7,911 bases of DNA from ARS98 sp030744725 (GTDB taxonomy: Bacteria; Planctomycetota; Planctomycetia; Pirellulales; Pirellulaceae). The notes beneath the pieces were generated by a model that did not search any database, was not told the DNA's origin, and saw nothing but the letters and a program-made list of their open reading frames with translations. The translations under genes and the position numbers were made by a program. The stretch is from assembly GCA_030744725.1 (NCBI GenBank), contig JASLPZ010000330.1:1-7911 (forward strand). The letters run 5' to 3'. Within the stretch, counting starts at the first letter, position 1. Each line of letters begins with the position of its first letter. Below are positions 1-6,600 of this stretch, in pieces.

Positions 1-73
1 AATCAACACACACTACGTCTCGGGAGGGTAATCGAAAACACCAAGCAACGGTATGTTATTAATCGGGAGTTGC
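1..73. other. Sequence downstream of the truncated sialidase-like gene, no recognisable feature
   Basis: No convincing gene, hairpin or terminator is visible here. On the minus strand, the frame of the sialidase-like gene reads A-T-P-D directly after its TAG and then meets two adjacent stops (TAA TAA). The other two minus frames give short peptides that I do not recognise. The first four codons still fit an Asp-box-type strand, but after them similarity to the sialidase family is lost. The stretch could be a decayed 3' half of that gene or foreign sequence joined to it. Confidence 0.4.
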
Positions 74-649
74 CTAAAGTCTTAACGTTCGTTTCGTACG
101 ATCGCGTTGCGTGTTGTAGCCCATCGTGTACGCGACGTCGTCGTACCATTGGGTACGCCACAGCCAAAACCCGGGATCGCCAATCTTCCGCCCATCGTCC
201 CAGGTGCAGCCGGCATCGGTGGAAAACCAACACATTGATTGATAACGTACTTTGGCGTCGGCAATCATGCCTGCGCCGTTGAGCATCAGGCGGCCGTCTG
301 GTGTCACGGCGAGTTTGGCGTCGCGGAGATCGTAGGTCGATGAAGTGACCAGGGCCGTCGATTTCCATTGTCGTCCATCCGCAGATGTAATCACGCGGAG
401 GGCACCGTCGGGCGACACGTGTGCGGTGCCTTCGCGAAACACGCAGTACCATCGATCTTGGAATCGCAGCAGGTCAGTGAAGGCGTTGTGCGGTGCCTTG
501 TCCCAAATCCGCTTCGCTTCGACGAGAACAGGCGATCCCATTTCCGTTCTCTCATCGTCGCCAGACACGACCACTGTACCCGCACACCAGACCAATGAGC
601 TCGCGAGCAGATAAAACACCAGACAACTGTCGACTTCGAGATACTTCAA
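74..649 (-). CDS. Exported sialidase-like (Asp-box/BNR) protein, C-terminally truncated, possible pseudogene
   Basis: The product is 191 residues. The start chosen is TTG at 649, because AGGAGA lies six bases upstream and translation from it gives an N-terminus with a hydrophobic core (residues 9-28, C-L-V-F-Y-L-L-A-S-S-L-V), read as a signal peptide. An upstream ATG at 700 lies inside a repeat element and has no ribosome binding site. Visible family marks are the FRE motif (71-73) in a W-Y-C-V-F-R-E context, a variant Asp-box SADGRQW (89-95), the strand DLRDAKLAVTPDGRLML (107-123), and a perfect Asp-box STDAGCTW (143-150). These indicate a six-bladed sialidase-type propeller, and exo-sialidase-like proteins of this kind usually run to about 350-400 residues. 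The frame ends with TAG exactly where the next blade (R-L-R-L then aromatic, then x-S/T-x-D) should continue. Only about half the propeller is encoded, so activity is doubtful. Sialic acid as substrate is not shown; many planctomycete members have unknown substrates. Confidence 0.72.
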   Translation of the reverse strand: MKYLEVDSCLVFYLLASSLVWCAGTVVVSGDDERTEMGSPVLVEAKRIWDKAPHNAFTDLLRFQDRWYCVFREGTAHVSPDGALRVITSADGRQWKSTALVTSSTYDLRDAKLAVTPDGRLMLNGAGMIADAKVRYQSMCWFSTDAGCTWDDGRKIGDPGFWLWRTQWYDDVAYTMGYNTQRDRTKRTLRL

Positions 650-655
650 ATTCGT

Positions 656-661
656 TCTCCT
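656..661 (-). promoter_or_regulatory. Ribosome binding site that decides the TTG start of the sialidase-like gene
   Basis: The minus strand reads AGGAGA, then six bases (ACGAAT), then TTG at 649. This is a near-consensus Shine-Dalgarno at good spacing. It supports a non-ATG start that leads directly into the signal peptide, over the in-frame ATG at 700. Confidence 0.75.
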
Positions 662-684
662 ATCGCGCCCCGACGGCCGCAACC

Positions 685-747
685 AAAGTAGCAGGCACAC
701 ACCGTATGCCGTCCTTCACTACGCACACGAAGCGTGCTTGCTACTTT
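685..747. repeat. REP/BIME-like inverted pair with GTAG heads
   Basis: Two inverted arms, 685-698 and 734-747, match at 13 of 14 positions (AAAGTAGCAGGCAC against the reverse complement of GTGCTTGCTACTTT). The similarity extends more weakly to about 20 of 26 positions. Each half holds its own small hairpin: GGCACAC-ACC-GTATGCC (694-710) on the left and GCACAC-GAA-GCGTGC (723-737) on the right. Each half begins with GTAG (688-691, and CTAC at 741-744 for the inverted copy). A GTAG-type tetranucleotide followed by an imperfect palindrome, with two copies head to head, is the known design of REP sequences and BIMEs mobilised by REP-associated tyrosine transposases (RAYTs). It sits between the GNAT stop and the sialidase-like start. 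No T-run follows on either strand, so it is not a classical terminator. Copy number in the genome is unknown. Confidence 0.65.
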
Positions 748-834
748 CAATCGCGCACACAGCTCGCAAAAGTGACCAAGAAAGACTCTGAGGATCTGAC
801 GATTCTGTGCACCATGTTAGGATGTATCGCCCAC

Positions 835-1344
835 TTACGGGATGACTTTGTCAACAAACTTCTCATCAAAGATCTCGAATCCGGCCTTGAGGTAATTCGG
901 CAGGGCAGCGGTGTGGTCGAGATCGCAGGTGTGCAGCCACAATCGTTTGGGCCCATGCTGCCAGACTTGGTGAGCAATCGCGTTTAAAAAATACTTACCA
1001 AGCCCGCGTCCGATGAACGTGGGGAAAAGTCCGAAGTACTTGATTTCGATCTCATCACTTTCACGTCCATCGATCTCCACAAAGCCTGCCGGATGTCGAT
1101 CGACAAGCAACAGATGCACAACAACCCCCGGATCATCCAACAGAGCTTGAAGACGCGCGGGCTCCATCTGCAGCCGATCCGTCCACAGCCATGCTTCACC
1201 GACCGCCTTGTACCAAGCCAGATAGTCGACCCTGCTGGGCGATTTCGCCCAAACGATTTCGATGCCTTCACAAGGCGGTTCGATTCGTGAGGCCGGAGGC
1301 GAACGCATCTCCAAATAGGTCGTCTTGGTCTTGATGTTCGGCAT
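835..1344 (-). CDS. GNAT family N-acetyltransferase
   Basis: This 169-residue cytoplasmic enzyme is predicted to transfer an acetyl group from acetyl-CoA to an amine; the acceptor is unknown. Motif A is clear at residues 99-122: the strand I-E-I-K-Y-F-G-L-F-P followed by the pyrophosphate-binding loop F-I-G-R-G-L-G-K (110-117). Motif B appears as A-A-L-P-N-Y-L-K-A-G-F (146-156). The N-terminal T-Y-L-E-M-R-S-P (9-16) and the W-L-W-T-D-R-L segment (52-58) match the subgroup of small GNATs with the pattern YLEMRSP...W-x-W-T-D-R, which supports the ATG at 1344 over the internal ATG at 1308. Length is normal for a single GNAT domain. No good Shine-Dalgarno precedes the ATG, and the gene starts 18 bases after a small ORF, so translation may be coupled to it. 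It is probably the last gene of the sulfatase operon. Confidence 0.88.
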   Translation of the reverse strand: MPNIKTKTTYLEMRSPPASRIEPPCEGIEIVWAKSPSRVDYLAWYKAVGEAWLWTDRLQMEPARLQALLDDPGVVVHLLLVDRHPAGFVEIDGRESDEIEIKYFGLFPTFIGRGLGKYFLNAIAHQVWQHGPKRLWLHTCDLDHTAALPNYLKAGFEIFDEKFVDKVIP

Positions 1345-1362
1345 GACGAAGGTGCGTATTCT

Positions 1363-1515
1363 CTAGAATCGTGGTTTGCCATCGCCGGGTGCTGGCTGTT
1401 GTTTTTCCGTGGTGCCGCGCGGCTTCCAATTGGGGTGTGTCATATGTGCGGCGACCGCCAACGCCTTGTTGTTACAGGAGATTTGTGTTGAACGATGTTG
1501 GTGTCGGCCAGTCAT
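1363..1515 (-). CDS. Small hypothetical protein (50 aa) between sulfatase and GNAT
   Basis: This is an ATG-to-TAG frame of 50 codons, starting MTGRHQHRSTQIS and ending GDGKPRF. GAGGAA lies six bases before the ATG, a strong ribosome binding site. The gene starts 23 bases after the sulfatase stop and ends 18 bases before the GNAT start, so it fills nearly all of the gap between them. The product is hydrophilic and basic, rich in His, Lys, Arg, Gln and Pro, with one Cys (residue 14), no signal peptide and no membrane segment. I recognise no family. Its fit into the operon and the ribosome binding site argue that it is translated. It could be a short regulatory or leader peptide that couples GNAT translation, or chance. 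Confidence 0.5.
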   Translation of the reverse strand: MTGRHQHRSTQISCNNKALAVAAHMTHPNWKPRGTTEKQQPAPGDGKPRF

Positions 1516-1521
1516 GTTGCG

Positions 1522-1527
1522 TTCCTC
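1522..1527 (-). promoter_or_regulatory. Ribosome binding site of the 50-aa ORF
   Basis: The minus strand reads GAGGAA-CGCAAC-ATG, a good Shine-Dalgarno with six-base spacing. It begins 11 bases after the sulfatase stop codon. It is the main reason to treat the short ORF as real. Confidence 0.55.
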
Positions 1528-1538
1528 AGTAGTTGACT

Positions 1539-3425
1539 TTATGGGACGACGCGATTCGTTCCCAGCAACTCATTCAAAGCGCGGTTTGCAACTCGCACCG
1601 TGTATTTCCCCTTGGCCACCATGTTGGCCCGGTACTCGAGTGCCGATTTCATTTCGTTGATGACGGGGCGTGCCATTTCGTCGATCTCATCAAGCGTAAT
1701 GATGGCCTGCAACCGTTCCCACTGGGCACCATTCTGTAAGACGTCCACCAGCACCGGTAGTGCAGACTCGGGTTGCTTCCAGCGACAAAGTGCTCTAGCG
1801 GCCGCAGTTCGGACGGCGGCGGACGAGTCCTCGAGCAGCTCGTGCATTCTCGGCGCAGTGCTGGCGGCCTCGACGACATTTCCCAATCCGATGGCGCCCC
1901 AGTAGCGAACTGCGGCATCTTCGTCGTGGGTCGCGGCAAGCATCGCCCTGATTTCACTGGCGCCGGCGAGCGACATTGCGGCCGCGTCGTGAATGCGTTT
2001 GACCAACTCTTCCGCTCCGGGCTGTCGCAGGATTGCGTAACGATTGCCAAAACGTTTTTCGCGAATTGCGATCTCCGGCTCGGGAATCAGGCCAAGATCC
2101 CTGGTTTCCAAGACCCACTCCATGTGCGCGGCCCGCAATCGCTCGAGTTCAGCCGTGTAGGCGGGATCCGCGGCCAGGTTGTTGATCTCGTGCGGATCAG
2201 AGTTCAGGTCATAGAGCTCTTCGACTGGCTTGCGTGGAGCCATGAAGAGGGCGGCGGCGGGCGGCATTTTATCCATCGCCGCCACGCGGCGAATCTCTCG
2301 CATCAAACGCCCCCTTTCAGGCGTGTTCATGTACTGATAGTAGGTCTTGAACGGTTCGTAGTTGCGTATGTATTTGAACCGTTGATCGCGAACTGCACGA
2401 ATGATGTCGTAACGTTCGTCCATGCGATCGCGCGCGCCGTAGACGTACCGACGCGCTGCCGGCTGATTCGTCCCCAGAAATGGTTGCCCCTGCACGTGAT
2501 CCGGCAGCGTGAGTCCCGTCAGACTCAACATACTAGGTCCCAAGTCCATCAGTGACACCAGCCGGTCGGTTGTCGTTCCTGGTCTGCCGGGTGCCAATTG
2601 CTTCCATTTTTCCGGGACACGGACAATCATCGGGACGTGCATGCCGGAATCGTAGAGCCAGCGTTTGGCCCGCGGCAGACCGACGCCATGGTCCGACCAG
2701 TAGATGATGATCGTGTCTTCATACAGATCGTCTTCTTTCAGCTGCGAGACGATCTCGCCGACGCGGCGGTCCATGGCCGTGACAACGTCGTAATACCAAC
2801 TCCAATCGGTGCGAACTTCAGGCGTATCGGGATAATACGGTGGCAGCGTGGTCAACAACTTCGGGTCGTGCTTTTCGATCCCAATGGTTACACGTTCGTA
2901 CTTGCTTTTGTTTGCGATGCCTGATTCGTGACATTCGGTGAAATTGAACACGCTGAAGAACGGCTGGTTGGGGCCCGCTCGATTGCGCCAGTGCGCCTTG
3001 CCGCTGGACACGTCCCAGGTATTCTTCGGTGCCTTGAATTGGTAGTCCGTCTTCGAATTATTCGTGCAGAAATAACCGGCCTTTCTCAGAGCAATGGTGA
3101 ACGGCAGGATGGTATCAGGGAGCGTGGCCGAGGCTCGCATGTGCTGCGTCCCGATCGTGGTTTGATACATGCCCGTGATAATTGTCGACCGGCAGGGCGC
3201 ACAGACGCCAGCCGTAGCAAAGGCGTGCGTGTATCGGACGCCTTCGGCAGATAGGCGATCGATGTTTGGCGTCGTCGCGTGTGGGTCGCCGTAACATCCC
3301 AGGTGCGCGCTAATGTCTTCACAGCTAACCCACACGATGTTGGGTCGATCGGCGGCGTCAAGTGTGGCCGCCGATAGCAAGAAAGGTAGCATGACCATCG
3401 CCAGACACCGCAACAACAGGCTCAT
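1539..3425 (-). CDS. Exported type I (formylglycine) sulfatase with C-terminal HEAT-like repeats
   Basis: The product is 628 residues and hydrolyses sulfate esters or sulfamates outside the cytoplasm. The start at 3425 is chosen because GAGGA lies four bases upstream and a signal peptide follows directly (residues 1-25, M-S-L-L-L-R-C-L-A-M-V-M-L-P-F-L-L-S-A-A, cleaved near A-A-D). The frame stays open for 89 more codons upstream, but these look non-coding. The sulfatase signature C-A-P-C-R (75-79) carries the Cys to be converted to formylglycine, in the context T-A-G-V-C-A-P-C-R-S-T-I-I-T-G. The metal-site strand is N-I-V-W-V-S-C-E-D (29-37), with Glu36 where many sulfatases have Asp. S-D-H-G (244-247) and Lys254 complete the expected site. 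E-L-Y-D-L-N-S-D-P-H-E-x-x-N-L (403-417) is the typical late sulfatase motif. From about 490 to 590, helical repeats such as D-E-D-A-A-V-R-Y-W-G-A (501-511) and D-S-S-A-A-V-R-T-A-A-A (533-543) are HEAT-like. The pattern resembles the N-sulfoglucosamine sulfohydrolase-like branch; the substrate is not known. It is the first gene of a probable operon with the 50-aa ORF and the GNAT. Confidence 0.93.
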   Translation of the reverse strand: MSLLLRCLAMVMLPFLLSAATLDAADRPNIVWVSCEDISAHLGCYGDPHATTPNIDRLSAEGVRYTHAFATAGVCAPCRSTIITGMYQTTIGTQHMRASATLPDTILPFTIALRKAGYFCTNNSKTDYQFKAPKNTWDVSSGKAHWRNRAGPNQPFFSVFNFTECHESGIANKSKYERVTIGIEKHDPKLLTTLPPYYPDTPEVRTDWSWYYDVVTAMDRRVGEIVSQLKEDDLYEDTIIIYWSDHGVGLPRAKRWLYDSGMHVPMIVRVPEKWKQLAPGRPGTTTDRLVSLMDLGPSMLSLTGLTLPDHVQGQPFLGTNQPAARRYVYGARDRMDERYDIIRAVRDQRFKYIRNYEPFKTYYQYMNTPERGRLMREIRRVAAMDKMPPAAALFMAPRKPVEELYDLNSDPHEINNLAADPAYTAELERLRAAHMEWVLETRDLGLIPEPEIAIREKRFGNRYAILRQPGAEELVKRIHDAAAMSLAGASEIRAMLAATHDEDAAVRYWGAIGLGNVVEAASTAPRMHELLEDSSAAVRTAAARALCRWKQPESALPVLVDVLQNGAQWERLQAIITLDEIDEMARPVINEMKSALEYRANMVAKGKYTVRVANRALNELLGTNRVVP

Positions 3426-3429
3426 GGGA

Positions 3430-3434
3430 TCCTC
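3430..3434 (-). promoter_or_regulatory. Ribosome binding site that decides the sulfatase start
   Basis: The minus strand reads GAGGA-TCCC-ATG. Spacing is short (four bases) but acceptable. It selects the ATG at 3425, which opens the signal peptide, over upstream in-frame ATGs such as 3692 and 3560 that are not followed by secretion signals. Confidence 0.6.
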
Positions 3435-3664
3435 GGTAACTAACAGCCAGTTGATCGTCGTACGATTCTCATTGGTAGCATTGATCGGTCGCGAACAAGC
3501 GAAGCAAAGTTCCAACAATGTCGCAAGACAAGGTGTGCCTTTCCCATCTTGGTTTGCCATGGCTCTTTCCTTGCTTCGTATTGGTGAAGTTGTTTCAGCA
3601 TTCGTATGGAGGATTGAGTATACTGTGCGAACCATGCGTCTTACCAATCGGTTGCACATTCTCC

Positions 3665-3672
3665 AGGCGGTG
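3665..3672 (+). promoter_or_regulatory. Ribosome binding site of the large propeller protein
   Basis: AGGCGGTG matches the anti-Shine-Dalgarno complement AGGAGGTG at seven of eight positions and ends four bases before ATG 3677. It supports this start over the far-upstream ATG at 3518. Confidence 0.55.
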
Positions 3673-3676
3673 TTGG

Positions 3677-6600
3677 ATGAACAATTTGCCATGCGTTAAC
3701 CGTCAAGTGACAACATTCTGCTTGACGATGGTGTTCTTGCTGATTGACGGCTTGATCAATTTGCGACCGCTTTGTGCGGCGGACTGGCCGACCTACCAAC
3801 ACGATGTGCGACGCAGCGGCTATACAACTGAACATTTGGAGGCAGCAAGACTAATTCGCGTGTGGACCTGGCGATCGCATCACCCGCCGCAGCCGGCGTG
3901 GCCGGGGCCGGCAAAGTGGGACGCGTATGCCAATCTTCGCAACCTGCCGTCGATGCGAGCCTACGATTTGGTATTTCACCCAGTCGCTGTTGGGGATGCG
4001 GTTTTCTTCGGATCGTCCGTGGACGATTCACTTTATTGTCTCGACGCCTCCAGCGGTGTCGCGCGTTGGACGTTCACTTGTGACGGACCAATTCGCGTCG
4101 CTCCCAGCGTCGTTGACGACAAGCTGTACTTCGGTTCCGATGATGGCCATGCCTACTGTCTTCGCACAGACAACGGTGAATTGGTCTGGAAATTCCGGCC
4201 CACGGACACGGATCACCGGATTCTGAACGACGGCCGGCTGATCCCGTTGCATCCTTGCCGAACCGGCGTGTTGGTCGACCGGGGCATTGCGTATTTTGGG
4301 TGTGCCTTGCTGCCCTGGAAGGATGCTTACTTGTGCGCCGTCAACGCGAACACCGGAAAGCCGGATACTGATGCTTGCTACGTGAAGAAGCTGCACGGCC
4401 TGACGCTTGAGGGGCCACCAGCTGCAACCAGAGAATTGCTTGTGCTACCGCAAGGTCGCGTCGCGCCACGGACGTTTCGGCGGTCTGACGGTCAAGACCA
4501 AGGCCCATTGAAAAAGAGCAGTGGCGGGTCGCTGGTCGTTGTCGCTTTGGATTCCAAGGTGTTTCATGGCCCGGCCGCGGACAGTCGTCGTGGCGGCATC
4601 AACAGCAGCAATCCGCAAACTCGCGAGATGATTGCGTCGCACGGTCGCGGCAACGCGATGGCGGTTGCGGGCAATCGATCGTTCATGCTGACGGACGACG
4701 AGCTGATTGCCGCCGACCTGGTCAAACAAGAGACGCTGTGGACTGTGCCAAGCCGAGAATCGCACGCACTGATCGTTGCAGACAAGACCGTTTTCTTGGG
4801 CGGTGATGGCAACGTCGCGGCAGTCGATGCCGAGACGGGGCAAGAGATTTGGCGTCATTCGGTCGCAGGCCGAGCACACGGTTTGGCAGTGGCGGGCGGT
4901 CAACTGTTGGTCAGTACGGACGCCGGCACCATAGAGGCGTTTGCGGCTGGCTCGACGGCGTCTGAGGCGAGTTCGAGCGCTCCGCCCACCTCTCCGCCAG
5001 AACCGCTCGTCGCGATTGAACCGATTGACGATGACGATCTTGTCGGCCGCTGGGTGTTTCAGCGCCCGTCCATCCGTGGCGATACTGTGTTTGCGCAAAA
5101 TGGCCCGCTCAACGGTACCTTGGCCGCACGGCCGAAGATGGAGCGCATCGCCCGTAACGAAGGCCTGACACTGGATGGTGTCGCGCAGAGCGTGGTCTTA
5201 GCCGAGGACCACAGACAAGCGGCCCTCCCGCAACAAGACATTACCGTGGAGGCTTGGGTTCGCGTCGATCGCCCGCAACAGTGGGGCGGAATCGTCGGTG
5301 CCGTCCAAGACAACGGCTCGTTCGAACGCGGTTGGCTGCTGGGCTATCGCGACGCAAAGTTCTGCTTTGCCATGGCGGGGCAAGAGGGTACAGGCCGTCT
5401 GAGTTATCTGACGGCCAAGGAGTCGTTTGCTTTGGGCCAATGGCATCACGTCGCCGGTGTGTACGATGGCGAAATGACATCGCTTTACGTTAACGGTCAG
5501 CTGGCAAATCAGACGGACCAACAGCAAGGCGCAATCCACTACCCGCCCCGTGCGTTCTTCGAAATCGGCGCGTACCACGATCAAGACGAGTACTTTCGGA
5601 TGCGAGGTTGTTTGCACGAAGTGCGGCTGTATCGGACGGCGCTAGCCGCCGCAGACATCAAGCAACACGTCAGTGATAAGCCACCGTTTACACAGCCGGC
5701 ACAAGCCGCGCCATCGACGTTCCGTGTTGCTTCAGGGCCATGGCTTCAGTTCGTTTCGCCCAGTGAAGCAATCGTACGTTGGCGGACCGAACAGCCCGTG
5801 TCGACACGTCTGACGCTGCTTAGGGATGGGAAGACCGAACGACAACACATATCGACAACCAGTACAGAGCATCAAGTTCGGCTGACCGACCTGCGCCGTC
5901 GCCGGACTTACGGCTACTCGATTCAGGTGACCCGTGACGGAGATGAACTGACAACGCCAATCTATCAGTGCGACACGTTCTTCAACTACCGACCGGCCAA
6001 AGTGCTGCCAACAACAGATTCTGACGACGAGCATTTCAGCGATGTCGCTCGTTCCATCCTCAATCGCTCACAAGTCCGCCAAGGAATCTGCTTGGTCGTT
6101 GGGGTGGGCAACGGCCGTTTGGCATACGAATTAGCGCGTCAAAGCGACTTGCGCGTGGTCGGCGTCGAGACTGATGCGGTACAAGTGCGCGCAGCGCGCT
6201 CCATGCTCCATCGGCACGGCTGTTACGGTTCCCGCGTCACTGTCGAGCATGTTAGTGACTTGACAGCGTTCCCGCTGCCGGGACATTTTGCGAATCTGAT
6301 CGTGTCTCAAACGATGCTGGAAACGGGCCTGGTGCCCGGGACGTCCGCCGAAATGTTGCGGCTGCTCCGGCCAGACGGGGGAATCGCACTGTTGGCGACC
6401 AACAAGCACGGCGACGACATGGAGGTTCCGTCGCAGTTCATCCGCGATCGTGATGAACAACACGGCGGTGCCGATGAGCGCGTGTGGTGGAAGCTGGTCC
6501 GTGGGCCGTTGGGAGGTGCCGGTGACTGGACACACTTGTACGGACATGCCGACAATTCGGCATTCGGTGGCGAACAACTCTCCGGAGCCAAGAACACCAA

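Larger units (their letters stand above)
3426..3676. promoter_or_regulatory. Divergent intergenic region with a bidirectional -10-like palindrome
   Basis: These 251 bases separate two divergent genes for exported proteins and must hold the start signals of both. AGTATACT at 3617-3624 is a perfect palindrome, so it gives TATACT, one base from the -10 consensus, on each strand. For the plus-strand gene it lies 52 bases before the ATG, a sensible leader length; the nearest -35-like TTGTTT (3590-3595) is 23 bases away, too far for a standard promoter. For the sulfatase it would imply a leader of about 190 bases, with TTGGTA (minus strand, 3647-3642) at 19-base spacing as a weak -35. A second short palindrome, TCGTACGA, is at 3458-3465. 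The promoter call is tentative. Confidence 0.35.

Noticed and set aside
493..987. 164-codon plus-strand open frame across the repeat
   Set aside because: It is antisense to the sialidase-like and GNAT genes, crosses the REP-like repeat and shows no domain.
1773..2555. 260-codon plus-strand open frame
   Set aside because: It lies antisense to the sulfatase in a GC-rich gene, has no ribosome binding site and no recognisable domain, and the sulfatase motifs are unmistakable on the other strand.
3518..3676. Upstream extension of the giant protein to ATG 3518
   Set aside because: The 53 extra residues lack a start signal, and would place the signal peptide well inside the protein. The ATG at 3677 has a near-consensus ribosome binding site.
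3426..3692. Upstream extension of the sulfatase by 89 residues
   Set aside because: The extension would bury the signal peptide and overlap the divergent gene's start. The ATG at 3425 has GAGGA and is followed at once by the signal peptide.
3559..3699. 46-codon plus-strand ORF in the divergent region
   Set aside because: It has no ribosome binding site and overlaps the start of the giant gene in another frame. Its product resembles no known peptide.
4445..5098. 217-codon minus-strand open frame
   Set aside because: It is antisense to the first propeller and linker of the giant protein. Its composition is Arg-rich as in shadow frames, and no motif is seen.
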